Positions 1 through 6,154 of a stretch of 21,829 bases of DNA are shown here, piece by piece. The position numbers and the translations under genes are program-made. Every line of letters begins with the position of its first letter. Within the stretch, counting starts at the first letter, position 1. The DNA is from DAOTXL01 sp034434895. GTDB taxonomy: Bacteria > Chloroflexota > Anaerolineae > JAAYZQ01. The stretch covers positions 1-21,829 of the forward strand of contig DAOTYI010000225.1 in assembly GCA_034434895.1 (NCBI GenBank), in the 5' to 3' direction. The notes beneath the pieces are model-generated. The model did no database searches and was not told the origin of the DNA. It saw only the letters and a list, made by a program, of their open reading frames with translations.

Positions 1-215
1 TCTCCGGCTATCGGCCGCAGTTCTACATCCGCACGATGGATGTGACCGGGGCGGTGGAGTTGCCGGCCGGGGTGGAGATGGTGATGCCGGGCGACAATGT
101 GAACCTGAAGGTCAAACTGATCGTGCCGGTGGCGTTGGAGGCCGGGTCGCGCTTTGCCATCCGCGAGGGAGGCCGCACCGTCGGCGCCGGCGTCATCACC
201 AAGATCCTGGAGTGA
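1..215 (+). CDS. tuf: Elongation factor Tu, C-terminal fragment (5' end outside window)
   Basis: The frame beginning at base 3 is open from the window edge to a TGA at 213-215 and gives the last 70 residues of EF-Tu. These fall in beta-barrel domain 3, with RPQFYIRTMDVTG near the start, MVMPGDNVNL in the middle and the family ending GRTVGAGVITKILE. EF-Tu is the cytosolic GTPase that delivers aminoacyl-tRNA to the ribosomal A site. Domain 3 contacts tRNA and EF-Ts. The GTPase domain is not in the window. Its position directly before rpsJ is the usual str-to-S10 junction. The stop codon overlaps the first unit of the heptamer array that follows. Confidence 0.96.
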   Translation, partial: SGYRPQFYIRTMDVTGAVELPAGVEMVMPGDNVNLKVKLIVPVALEAGSRFAIREGGRTVGAGVITKILE

Positions 216-346
216 TTGACGATTGACGATTGACGATTGACGATTGACGATTTACGATTTACGATTTACGATTGACGATTTATGATTGACGATTTACGAT
301 TGACGATTTACGATTGACGATTGACGATTGACGATTGACGATTGAC
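214..346. repeat. Array of 19 uninterrupted heptamers (GATTGAC/GATTTAC)
   Basis: From base 214 the sequence is 19 consecutive 7-nt units with no slip in phase: 13 GATTGAC, 5 GATTTAC and one GATTTAT (277-283). Five GATTGAC units sit at each end and the variants lie in the middle. The array overlaps the tuf stop codon and ends 13 nt before the rpsJ ATG, so it fills almost the whole spacer. Seven is not a multiple of three, so it is not coding. It resembles in style the short tandemly repeated heptamers known from cyanobacterial intergenic DNA, but the sequence differs. Function is unknown. Confidence 0.97.
258..286 (+). promoter_or_regulatory. Possible sigma70-type promoter inside the heptamer array
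   Basis: The single variant unit GATTTAT joined to the next GAT creates TATGAT at 281-286, one mismatch from the TATAAT -10 consensus. Exactly 17 nt upstream is TTTACG at 258-263, a 4/6 match to TTGACA. No other unit boundary in the array gives such a -10. It would start transcription shortly before rpsJ. This is a pattern match only: the -35 is weak and low-complexity sequence makes chance matches easy. Confidence 0.22.
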
Positions 347-359
347 GATCGGGGGAACC

Positions 360-668
360 ATGGCCAAACAGAAGATCAGAATACGGCTCAAGGCGTTCGA
401 TCATCGCATCCTTGACCTGTCGGCACGGCAGATTGTGGATGCAGCCGAACGCACCGGCGCTTATGTGGTGGGACCTGTGCCATTGCCAACGCACATTGAA
501 AAGTTCACCGTCAACCGGTCGCCCTTCATTGACAAGGACTCACGAGAGCAGTTTGAGATCCGCACCCACAGGCGCCTGATTGATGTCATCGAGCCTGGTT
601 CCAAAACGGTTGACCAATTAATGCGGTTGCAACTGCCGGCCGGCGTTGACATCGAGATCAAGCTTTAA
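360..668 (+). CDS. rpsJ: Ribosomal protein uS10
   Basis: A 102-residue protein of the usual S10 length. It starts MAKQKIRIRLKAFDHR and carries the conserved YVVGPVPLPT segment at about 35-44, then the long ribosome-binding loop SPFIDKDSREQFEIRTHRR at 54-72. uS10 sits in the head of the 30S subunit, and in several bacteria it also works with NusB in antitermination. The ATG at 360 is chosen because a G-rich SD (GGGGGAA) precedes it and the N terminus matches the family. An in-frame TTG at 342 lies inside the heptamer array and is unlikely. It is the first gene of the S10 cluster here, separated from tuf by the array and from rplC by an unusually long spacer. Confidence 0.97.
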   Translation: MAKQKIRIRLKAFDHRILDLSARQIVDAAERTGAYVVGPVPLPTHIEKFTVNRSPFIDKDSREQFEIRTHRRLIDVIEPGSKTVDQLMRLQLPAGVDIEIKL

Positions 669-901
669 CAACCATACCTTTCAAATAACAGGACTTTGCA
701 GTTGCTCCTGTTTGAACACGGACCAACATGGATTTTGGAATTTATCGGTGGAAATCCGTGTCTTTCCGTGTCATCCGTGTTCCTTTTGACTGAGCAACTC
801 TTTTACGAGCCGGCAAGTGCAGAGCCAGATGAGCCTGCAAACTGCCGTCTGGTAGGGATGATGCAGGTATGCCTGGCCTGACAGTCCCTGGGAGGAAAGG
901 A
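669..901 (+). promoter_or_regulatory. Long rpsJ-rplC spacer with repeats and foldable leader
   Basis: This 233-nt stretch holds no convincing gene. At 755-781 there are three TCCGTGT units spaced 10 and 9 nt apart. At 811-847 an imperfect hairpin can form: CGGCA (811-815) with TGCCG (843-847), and GCAG (819-822) with CTGC (835-838). At 854-889 AGGGA can pair with TCCCT, enclosing a small CAGG-TATG-CCTG hairpin (864-875), immediately before the rplC Shine-Dalgarno GGAGG (891-895). Such a structure could control rplC translation or house an internal start of transcription, but this is inference. No good promoter was seen. Confidence 0.4.
755..781. repeat. Three TCCGTGT direct repeats
   Basis: TCCGTGT occurs at 755-761, 765-771 and 774-780, spaced 10 and then 9 nt, in the otherwise non-coding rpsJ-rplC spacer. 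It is a degenerate short-period repeat of the same general style as the other spacer repeats in this window, but with a 9-10 nt rather than a 7 nt period. Confidence 0.7.
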
Positions 902-1561
902 ATGAAAGGAATTCTGGGCAAAAAGGTCGGAATGACCCAGATCTTTGATGAGCGGGGGGAGGTCGTTCCGATCACAGTTATCGAAGCTGGCCCCTGTTTT
1001 GTGGCCCAAGTCAAAACGGTCGAGCGGGACGGTTATGCAGCCGTCCAACTGGGCTTTGAAGAGGTCAAGCCCAGGCGCCTGACCAAACCTCAAATGCAGC
1101 ACCTGCAAAAAAGCAAAGTGCCGCCGCTCCGCTATCTGCGTGAGTTTCGGATCGGGGAGGAAGAGCTGGCCTCTTTCCAGGAAGGCAAAAAGGTCACAGT
1201 TGACATCTTCCAGGTGGGGGAGTATGTGGACGTGACCGGCACTTCCAAAGGCAGGGGCTTTGCCGGCGTGATGAAGCGACATGGGTTTCGCGGCGGCCCC
1301 ATCACCCATGGCCAGTCGGACCGACAGCGGGCCCCAGGGGCCATCGGCGCCTGCAAGACGCCGGGCCGCATCTTCAAGGGCCACCGCATGGCCGGGCGAA
1401 TGGGTGGCGAGCGGGTCACGGTCCAGGGTTTGCAGGTCGTGTTGGTGGACCCGGAGCGGAACCTGCTGGCCGTGCGTGGGGCGGTGCCGGGAGCCCATAA
1501 TGGCCTGCTGATGATCCGTCAGGCACGCAAAACCAGAGTGGCGAAAAAGGCGCGCAAATAA
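902..1561 (+). CDS. rplC: Ribosomal protein uL3
   Basis: A 219-residue protein of typical length for L3. The start MKGILGKKVGMTQIF is the classical N terminus, and ATG 902 has a strong GGAGG at 891-895. The central extension that reaches toward the peptidyl-transferase centre is present at about 126-170, including HGFRGG, THGQSDRQRAPG and GRIFKGHRMAGRMGG. The glutamine of HGQSDRQ (about residue 138) is the one methylated by PrmB in E. coli. uL3 is an early 50S assembly protein. A 63-nt palindromic spacer separates it from rplD. An upstream in-frame start at 869 is rejected because of the family N terminus. Confidence 0.98.
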   Translation: MKGILGKKVGMTQIFDERGEVVPITVIEAGPCFVAQVKTVERDGYAAVQLGFEEVKPRRLTKPQMQHLQKSKVPPLRYLREFRIGEEELASFQEGKKVTVDIFQVGEYVDVTGTSKGRGFAGVMKRHGFRGGPITHGQSDRQRAPGAIGACKTPGRIFKGHRMAGRMGGERVTVQGLQVVLVDPERNLLAVRGAVPGAHNGLLMIRQARKTRVAKKARK

Positions 1562-1606
1562 GTGTCAAGTGCCAGGGTGTCAGGCATCACCTGACACCTG
1601 ACACTT
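1562..1606 (+). repeat. Palindrome built from heptamers in the rplC-rplD spacer
   Basis: A perfect 9-bp stem, GGTGTCAGG (1576-1584) and CCTGACACC (1590-1598), encloses the loop CATCA. An outer AAGTG (1567-1571) pairs with CACTT (1602-1606). The left arm reads as heptamers GTGTCAA, GTGCCAG and GTGTCAG. The right arm holds two direct CTGACAC units (1591-1604). There is no T-tract, so it is not a standard intrinsic terminator. It lies a few bases before the rplD SD and might act as an RNA stability or processing element. Confidence 0.85.
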
Positions 1607-1624
1607 GCTGAGGAGTGATGGCCC

Positions 1625-2254
1625 ATGCAACTGCCTGTGTATAATATCCAGGGTGAGCAAGTAAGTGAAGCGGAACTGCGCGATGACATCTTTGCCGCGC
1701 CGGTCAACCAGGCGCTGATGCACCAGGCGCTCGTGCGCCAGCTGGCCAACGCCCGGTTGGGCACGCACAAGACCAAGACCCGGGGCGAGGTCAGCGGTGG
1801 AGGGCGCAAGCCATGGCGGCAAAAAGGCACCGGCCGCGCCCGCCAGGGCAGCACCCGCGCCCCCCACTGGCGTGGTGGGGCGATCATCTTTGGGCCCAGG
1901 CCGCGCAGCTATGAGCAAAAGATGCCGCGCAAGATGCGCCGGGCAGCCCTGCGCTCCGCTCTGTCGGTCAAGGCGGCCAGCTCCCAGGTGGTGCTGCTCG
2001 ACGCGCTGGAGCTGACCGAGCCCAGGAGCAAGGAGATGCTGAACATCCTGCAAAACCTGAAGGTGGACTCTTCGGCCCTGATCCTGTTGCCACACCACGA
2101 CGAGGTTATCCTGCGCTCGGTGCGGAACCTGCCCGGTGTCAGGACATTGGTGGCGAACTATTTGAATGTGCGCGATCTGCTCAAGTATGACTATATTCTG
2201 ATGCCTCTGGCTTCGCTGGCGGTGATCGAGAGGTTCCTGGGCCAGGCAGCATAG
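1625..2254 (+). CDS. rplD: Ribosomal protein uL4
   Basis: A 209-residue protein of usual L4 length. The extended loop that lines the peptide exit tunnel is at about 44-98 and contains RLGTHKTKTRGEVSGGGRKP, WRQKGTGRARQG and RAPHWRGGAIIFGPRPRSY. The globular C-terminal part ends with a hydrophobic LASLAVIERFLGQ. In E. coli, L4 also represses its own operon by binding the S10 leader. Here there is no similar leader upstream of rpsJ, only repeats. AGGAG at 1611-1615 supports ATG 1625. Only 9 nt separate its stop from rplW. Confidence 0.97.
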   Translation: MQLPVYNIQGEQVSEAELRDDIFAAPVNQALMHQALVRQLANARLGTHKTKTRGEVSGGGRKPWRQKGTGRARQGSTRAPHWRGGAIIFGPRPRSYEQKMPRKMRRAALRSALSVKAASSQVVLLDALELTEPRSKEMLNILQNLKVDSSALILLPHHDEVILRSVRNLPGVRTLVANYLNVRDLLKYDYILMPLASLAVIERFLGQAA

Positions 2255-2263
2255 GGGGGTGCG

Positions 2264-2554
2264 ATGAATCTCTATCAAGTGCTCAAGCGTCCCTTGCAGA
2301 CGGAAAAAACCGACCTTCAGCGGGACAACAACCAGTACATCTTTGAAGTGGATCGCCGCGCCAACAAGCTCCAGATCAAAGAGGCGGTGGAAAAGATCTT
2401 TGACGTGAAGGTCACCGCCGTGAACACGATGATCATCAAACCGAAGCGACGGCGGTTGGGGCGCAAAGTTGTCATCACGCGACCCGCCTGGAAAAGGGCA
2501 GTGGTGACGTTGGCCCCTGGTGAGCGGATCCGGGAGTTCTTTGAGGGGGTATAG
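2264..2554 (+). CDS. rplW: Ribosomal protein uL23
   Basis: A 96-residue protein starting MNLYQVLKRPLQTEKT, with the family segments NQYIFEVDRRANKLQIKEAV (about 23-42) and KIFDVKV, and the basic patch KPKRRRLGRK at about 59-68. uL23 lies at the exit of the ribosomal tunnel and is the docking site for trigger factor and SRP. The start follows rplD by 9 nt with a G-rich SD (GGGGGG), and its stop is 2 nt from the rplB ATG, consistent with translational coupling. Confidence 0.97.
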   Translation: MNLYQVLKRPLQTEKTDLQRDNNQYIFEVDRRANKLQIKEAVEKIFDVKVTAVNTMIIKPKRRRLGRKVVITRPAWKRAVVTLAPGERIREFFEGV

Positions 2555-2556
2555 CC

Positions 2557-3390
2557 ATGCCGATTAAGGTGTACAAGCCGACTTCGCCTGGGCGGCGGGG
2601 GATGAGCGTCTCGACCTTTGAGGAGATCACCCGCACCACTCCGGAGCGGTCGTTGCTGCGTCCGCTGAAAAAGAAGGCCGGGCGCAACTTTCGGGGCAAG
2701 ATCACCGTCCGCCACCGGGGCGGAGGCCACAAGCGGCAGTACCGGGTGATTGATTTCAAGCGGGACAAGTTCGATGTGCCCGGCCGGGTGACGACGATCG
2801 AGTACGATCCCAATCGCTCGGCGCGGATCGCCCTGGTGACCTACGCCGATGGGGAAAAACGGTACATCGTTGCCCCATTGAACCTCAAGGTCGGGGATGT
2901 GGTCATGTCCGGCCCCAATGCCGAGGTGCGGGTGGGCAGTGCTCTGCCGATTGCCAACATCCCGGTGGGGACCACCATTCACAATGTCGAACTGCACGTC
3001 GGCAGAGGAGGGCAACTGGCCCGGGCGGCGGGCACGTCGGCCCAGTTGCTGGCCAAGGAGGGACGCTACGCTCAGATTCGGCTGCCATCGGGGGAGGTGC
3101 GGCTGGTGAGCGTGGAATGCATGGCCACCATCGGCCAGGTGGGCAATACCGAGCACGGAAATATCAGCCTGGGCAAGGCCGGGCGCAAACGCTGGCTGGG
3201 GTTCCGGCCGTCAGTCCGGGGTTCGGCCATGGACCCGAATTCCCACCCACACGGTGGCGGCGAGGGACGGACGCCCATCGGCATGCCCGGCCCCAAGACC
3301 CCGTGGGGCAAGCCCGCGTTGGGCTACAAGACGCGGCGGAACAAGACCACCGACCGGTGGATTGTACGGCGACGCGGCAAAAAGCGCTGA
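2557..3390 (+). CDS. rplB: Ribosomal protein uL2
   Basis: A 277-residue protein, standard for L2. It starts MPIKVYKPTSPGRRGMSV. The RNA-binding OB-like domain includes GKITVRHRGGGHKRQYRVID (47-66) and the SH3-like domain includes GTSAQLLAKEGRYAQIRLPS (159-178). The signature SAMDPNSHPHGGGEGR (223-238) carries the conserved His at about 230 near the peptidyl-transferase centre, and the protein ends in a basic tail RRRGKKR. It is needed for subunit association. The SD GAGGGGG is inside the end of rplW. A 64-nt structured spacer follows before rpsS. Confidence 0.98.
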   Translation: MPIKVYKPTSPGRRGMSVSTFEEITRTTPERSLLRPLKKKAGRNFRGKITVRHRGGGHKRQYRVIDFKRDKFDVPGRVTTIEYDPNRSARIALVTYADGEKRYIVAPLNLKVGDVVMSGPNAEVRVGSALPIANIPVGTTIHNVELHVGRGGQLARAAGTSAQLLAKEGRYAQIRLPSGEVRLVSVECMATIGQVGNTEHGNISLGKAGRKRWLGFRPSVRGSAMDPNSHPHGGGEGRTPIGMPGPKTPWGKPALGYKTRRNKTTDRWIVRRRGKKR

Positions 3391-3391
3391 G

Positions 3392-3439
3392 AATGCACAA
3401 GGCTCAATGGCCGGCTGTGCATTGAGCATCGTGCCTTGT
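3392..3439 (+). promoter_or_regulatory. Mutually exclusive stem-loops in the rplB-rpsS spacer
   Basis: Two foldings compete. In one, AATGCACA (3392-3399) pairs perfectly with TGTGCATT (3416-3423). In the other, GCTCAAT (3402-3408) pairs with ATTGAGC (3421-3427), extended by ACAAG (3397-3401) with CTTGT (3435-3439). The arms overlap, so both cannot form together. The rpsS SD GGGAGG begins at 3444, immediately after. The layout resembles a switch or attenuator, but no protein or ligand can be named from the sequence. Confidence 0.55.
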
Positions 3440-3454
3440 AACTGGGAGGTTGGG

Positions 3455-3745
3455 ATGTCGAGATCGCTGAAAAAAGGTTCATATGTAGAGCCCAAACTGC
3501 TGCGGCGGATTGAGGAGATGAACCGGCCCGGTGTACCCAAGCGGGTGGTCAAGACCTGGTCGCGGGCCTCGACCATCTTTCCGCAGATGGTCGGCCATAC
3601 CATTGCCGTCCATGATGGGCGACGCCATGTGCCGATCTACATCAGCGAGAACATGGTCGGCCACAAGTTGGGTGAATTCGCCCCGACGCGCACCTTTCGC
3701 GGCCACACCAAAAAAGAGCGCAAGACCCAGCCGAGAAAGAAGTAG
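3455..3745 (+). CDS. rpsS: Ribosomal protein uS19
   Basis: A 96-residue protein of normal length, starting MSRSLKKGSYVEPKLLRRIE. It has the family region WSRASTIFPQMVGHTIAVHD and the S19 signature ISENMVGHKLGEFAPTRTF followed by RGHTKKERK. uS19 sits in the 30S head next to uS13 and contacts the A- and P-site region. The frame is open well upstream into rplB, but ATG 3455 is chosen for its SD GGGAGG (3444-3449) and the matching N terminus. It begins after the structured spacer, and rplV follows 9 nt after its stop. Confidence 0.97.
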   Translation: MSRSLKKGSYVEPKLLRRIEEMNRPGVPKRVVKTWSRASTIFPQMVGHTIAVHDGRRHVPIYISENMVGHKLGEFAPTRTFRGHTKKERKTQPRKK

Positions 3746-3754
3746 GGGGTGGAG

Positions 3755-4108
3755 ATGGAGGAGTTTCAAGTCCGGGCTGAAAGCCGGTATGTGTGGCATA
3801 CGCCGCGCAAGGTGCGCCTGGTAGTAGACCACGTACGCGGCATGGGCGCCCTGGAAGCGATGAACGCCTTGAAGCTGATGCCCCAGCGGGCGGCGGTGAC
3901 GGTGCACAAGCTGCTCAAAGCAGCGGTGGCCAACGCTGAAAACAATTACGGCATGGCGGCCGAGGACCTGTACATCGCCCACATCTCCGCCGACGAGGGA
4001 CCGGTGCGCCGCTGGCGCCGGTTCGGCGCACGGGGGCGATTCAAGCCCATCTTGAAGCGGTCATCGCATATCACCGTCATTCTGCGCGAACGCACGCCAG
4101 GTGAGTAA
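3755..4108 (+). CDS. rplV: Ribosomal protein uL22
   Basis: A 117-residue protein starting MEEFQVRAESRYVWHTPRK. The conserved core follows (KVRLVVDHVRG, then KLLKAAVANAENNYG at about 54-68). The long beta-hairpin that forms part of the exit-tunnel constriction is about 82-105, with RRWRRFGARGRFKPILKRSS. A GTG at 3749 is in frame, but ATG 3755 is better placed after GGGGGTGG. uL22 contacts all domains of 23S rRNA and is a known macrolide-resistance site in other bacteria. rpsC begins 12 nt after the stop. Confidence 0.95.
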   Translation: MEEFQVRAESRYVWHTPRKVRLVVDHVRGMGALEAMNALKLMPQRAAVTVHKLLKAAVANAENNYGMAAEDLYIAHISADEGPVRRWRRFGARGRFKPILKRSSHITVILRERTPGE

Positions 4109-4120
4109 AGGGGGGACAAT

Positions 4121-4786
4121 ATGGGGCGAAAAGTGCATCCGTACGGCTTCAGGCTCGGCTTCATCAAGGATTGGACCGCCCGCTGGTACGCGGACAAGAA
4201 GGAATATGCCGATCTGTTGATCGAGGATATGCGCGTGCGAACCCTGATCCGCAAGCAGTTGGGGCACGCCGGCATCTCCAACATCGAGATCGAGCGCTTC
4301 CCTCGGGCGCGCAGCCTGTCGGTCAAGATCTGGACGGCCAAGCCGGGGATTGTCATCGGCCGGAAAGGGGCCAGCGTCAACCAACTGCGCAAGGATCTGG
4401 AGGAGTTGACCGGCAAAAAGGTCCACGTGGATGTGGCCGAGATCGAACGGCCAGAGCTGGATGCCAGCCTGGTGGCCGAAGGGATTGCCCAGCAGATCGA
4501 AAAGCGCATCTCCTACCGGCGGGCGATGAAGCAGGCGGTGCAGCGGGCCATGCGCTTCGGCGCTCAGGGGGTGATGGTCACCTGTGGCGGGCGGTTGCAA
4601 GGGGCAGAGATGGCGCGCGCCGAGACGACACGCGAGGGTCGAATTCCGCGCCACACCATGCGCGCCGACATTGATTTTGCCAGGGCAGAAGCCCTGACCA
4701 CCTTTGGCCGGATCGGCATCAAGGTCTGGATCTACAAAGGGGACATATTGCCCGAGAAAGGGAGCGCAGGGGCCGGCAGCGCGTAG
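4121..4786 (+). CDS. rpsC: Ribosomal protein uS3
   Basis: A 221-residue protein starting MGRKVHPYGFRLGFIKDW. The type II KH domain is visible with the GxxG loop GRKG at 80-83 in GIVIGRKGASVNQLR. The C-terminal domain contains KRISYRRAMKQAVQRAMRFG, GGRLQGAEMAR and FGRIGIKVWIYKGDILPEKG. uS3 lines the mRNA entry tunnel and contributes to helicase activity. The SD GGGGGGA precedes ATG 4121. The tail after LPEKG is short, as in minimal S3 proteins. A 61-nt spacer with degenerate heptamers follows. Confidence 0.97.
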   Translation: MGRKVHPYGFRLGFIKDWTARWYADKKEYADLLIEDMRVRTLIRKQLGHAGISNIEIERFPRARSLSVKIWTAKPGIVIGRKGASVNQLRKDLEELTGKKVHVDVAEIERPELDASLVAEGIAQQIEKRISYRRAMKQAVQRAMRFGAQGVMVTCGGRLQGAEMARAETTREGRIPRHTMRADIDFARAEALTTFGRIGIKVWIYKGDILPEKGSAGAGSA

Positions 4787-4800
4787 CAAAGAGCGAGGGT

Positions 4801-4821
4801 CACGCAACACGCACTACGTAG
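4801..4821. repeat. Degenerate heptamers in the rpsC-rplP spacer
   Basis: CACGCAA (4801-4807), CACGCAC (4808-4814) and TACGTAG (4815-4821) follow one another in 7-nt phase in the 61-nt spacer between rpsC and rplP. The first two differ at one base. It is a short array and would be unremarkable alone, but it shares its period with the spacers at 214, 1562, 12915 and 13391. Confidence 0.55.
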
Positions 4822-4847
4822 ATGGCTGACACAGGGGAGAAGCAATT

Positions 4848-5276
4848 ATGTTGATGCCAAAACGTACAAAATACCGCAAAATGCATCGAGGACGGATGAA
4901 AGGCAAGGCGGGGCGAGGGAACACCGTGTCCTTTGGCGACTATGGCTTGCAGGCCCTGGAGCCATGCTGGATGACCAGCCGGCAGATCGAAGCGGCACGC
5001 CGGGCCATCGTCCGTTACGTGAAGCGCGGCGGGAAGCTGTGGATCCGGGTCTTCCCCGACAAGCCGGTGACGGCCAAACCGGCCGAGACGCGGATGGGCG
5101 GCGGCAAAGGGGCGGTGGACCACTGGGTCGCCGTGGTCAGGCCGGGCCGGATCCTCTTTGAGATCGCCGGTGTGGGCGAGGAAGCCGCCCGCGAAGCGAT
5201 GCGCCTGGCCTCGCACAAGCTGCCGATCAGAACCCGATTCGTCAGCCGCCACGAGATAGGGGGAGGGGAAGGATGA
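4848..5276 (+). CDS. rplP: Ribosomal protein uL16
   Basis: A 142-residue protein. The start MLMPKRTKYRKMHRGRMKGK is typical for L16. Family segments include FGDYGLQALEPCWMTSRQIE, AARRAIVRYVKRGGKLWIRV and the signature GGGKGAVDHWVAVVRPGRIL. uL16 binds late in 50S assembly near the A-tRNA elbow and the peptidyl-transferase centre. The SD GGGGAGAAG (4834-4842) precedes ATG 4848. The stop overlaps the rpmC start by four bases (ATGA), indicating coupled translation. The C terminus GGGEG overlaps the G-rich SD of rpmC. Confidence 0.97.
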   Translation: MLMPKRTKYRKMHRGRMKGKAGRGNTVSFGDYGLQALEPCWMTSRQIEAARRAIVRYVKRGGKLWIRVFPDKPVTAKPAETRMGGGKGAVDHWVAVVRPGRILFEIAGVGEEAAREAMRLASHKLPIRTRFVSRHEIGGGEG

Positions 5277-5482
5277 AGTCGCGGGAAATCTGGGAAATGA
5301 CGCCCCAGGAGATCAAGGGAAAGCTGGACGACGCCTACGCTGAACTGTTCAACCTGCGCTTCCAGTTCGCCACAGGCCAGATGAACAACAACGCACGGCT
5401 GCGGCAGATGCGGCGGGAGATCGCCCGCCTGAACACGATCCTGCGGGCCAAACAGTTACAACAGGGGCAGGGGGCAGCATGA
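5273..5482 (+). CDS. rpmC: Ribosomal protein uL29
   Basis: A 69-residue helical-hairpin protein: MKSREIWEMTPQEIKGKLDD, then the signature AELFNLRFQFATGQMNNNAR and a second helix LRQMRREIARLNTILRAKQL. uL29 lies beside uL23 at the tunnel exit. It overlaps rplP upstream and rpsQ downstream by four bases each (ATGA junctions), so the three genes are probably translated by re-initiation. The Gln/Gly-rich tail QQGQGAA overlaps the rpsQ ribosome-binding region. Confidence 0.96.
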   Translation: MKSREIWEMTPQEIKGKLDDAYAELFNLRFQFATGQMNNNARLRQMRREIARLNTILRAKQLQQGQGAA

Positions 5483-5727
5483 AGGAACAGAGAAAGGTCT
5501 TTGTCGGCCGTGTCGTCAGCAACCGCATGGACAAAACGGTCGTGGTCCAGGTCGAACAGCGGCGGCGACATCCACTCTACGGCAAAGTGATCGCCACCCG
5601 CCGCAAGTTCAAGGCCCACGACGCCGAGAATTCATGTCAGATCGGCGATCTGGTCAAGATCGTAGAGTCCCGTCCTCTGAGCCGGGAAAAACGGTGGGTC
5701 GTCACCGACATCCTGGAACGAGCCTGA
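5479..5727 (+). CDS. rpsQ: Ribosomal protein uS17
   Basis: An 82-residue OB-fold protein with the S17 sequence RKVFVGRVVSNRMDKTVVVQ, then VEQRRRHPLYGKVIATRRKF, KAHDAENSCQIGDLVKIVES and RPLSREKRWVVTDILERA. It binds 16S rRNA early in 30S assembly. The start overlaps the rpmC stop. A perfect 8-bp hairpin lies immediately after its stop and before rplN. Confidence 0.97.
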   Translation: MKEQRKVFVGRVVSNRMDKTVVVQVEQRRRHPLYGKVIATRRKFKAHDAENSCQIGDLVKIVESRPLSREKRWVVTDILERA

Positions 5728-5730
5728 CCT

Positions 5731-5751
5731 GCGGAGAACGATTTTCTCCGC
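5731..5751 (+). promoter_or_regulatory. Perfect 8-bp stem-loop between rpsQ and rplN
   Basis: GCGGAGAA (5731-5738) pairs with TTCTCCGC (5744-5751) around the loop CGATT. It begins 3 nt after the rpsQ stop and ends about 7 nt before the rplN SD region (GGGAGGAAGAAG). No T-tract follows. It may stabilise or pace the transcript, or modulate rplN initiation. No known motif was recognised. Confidence 0.6.
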
Positions 5752-5768
5752 CGTCTGGGAGGAAGAAG

Positions 5769-6137
5769 ATGATTCAGCAAGAGACCAGATTAAAGGTGGC
5801 CGATAATACGGGAGCCAAAGAGCTGCTGTGTATCCGCGTGATGGGGGGCTCGACGCGCAAGTATGGCAGTGTAGGCGACATCATTATCGCTTCAGTCAAG
5901 AGTGCCGCCCCCGGCGGTGCGGTGAAAAAGGGGGATGTAGTCCGGGCGGTGGTGGTGCGCACGGCCAAAGAGATCCATCGCCGCGATGGATCCCACATCC
6001 GCTTTGACGATAATGCCGCCGTGATTCTGGACCAGCAAAAGAACCCCAAGGGCACACGCATCTTTGGCCCGGTAGCCCGTGAGCTGCGCGAGATGGGGTT
6101 CATGAAAATCGTCTCGCTGGCCCCTGAGGTCCTGTGA
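5769..6137 (+). CDS. rplN: Ribosomal protein uL14
   Basis: A 122-residue protein, the exact usual length of L14: MIQQETRLKVADNTGAKELL, GDIIIASVKSAAPGGAVKKG, VVRAVVVRTAKEIHRRDGSH, IRFDDNAAVILDQQKNPKGT and the end FMKIVSLAPEVL. uL14 forms the bridge to 16S helix 14 and is the site where the silencing factor RsfS acts. The frame is open upstream, but ATG 5769 has an excellent SD (GGGAGGAAG) and the canonical N terminus. Confidence 0.98.
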   Translation: MIQQETRLKVADNTGAKELLCIRVMGGSTRKYGSVGDIIIASVKSAAPGGAVKKGDVVRAVVVRTAKEIHRRDGSHIRFDDNAAVILDQQKNPKGTRIFGPVARELREMGFMKIVSLAPEVL

Positions 6138-6154
6138 GCGAGGGGGGAAAGAAG

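Noticed and set aside
342..359. TTG start extending rpsJ by six residues
   Set aside because: The extra codons come from the heptamer array; ATG 360 gives the canonical S10 N terminus.
786..814. Promoter from TTGACT upstream of rplC
   Set aside because: At 16-18 nt downstream the sequence is GC-rich (near GCCGGC) and not a -10 hexamer.
696..881. Possible 61-aa gene in the rpsJ-rplC spacer
   Set aside because: Non-ATG start, no SD, translation runs through the TCCGTGT repeats, no family resemblance.
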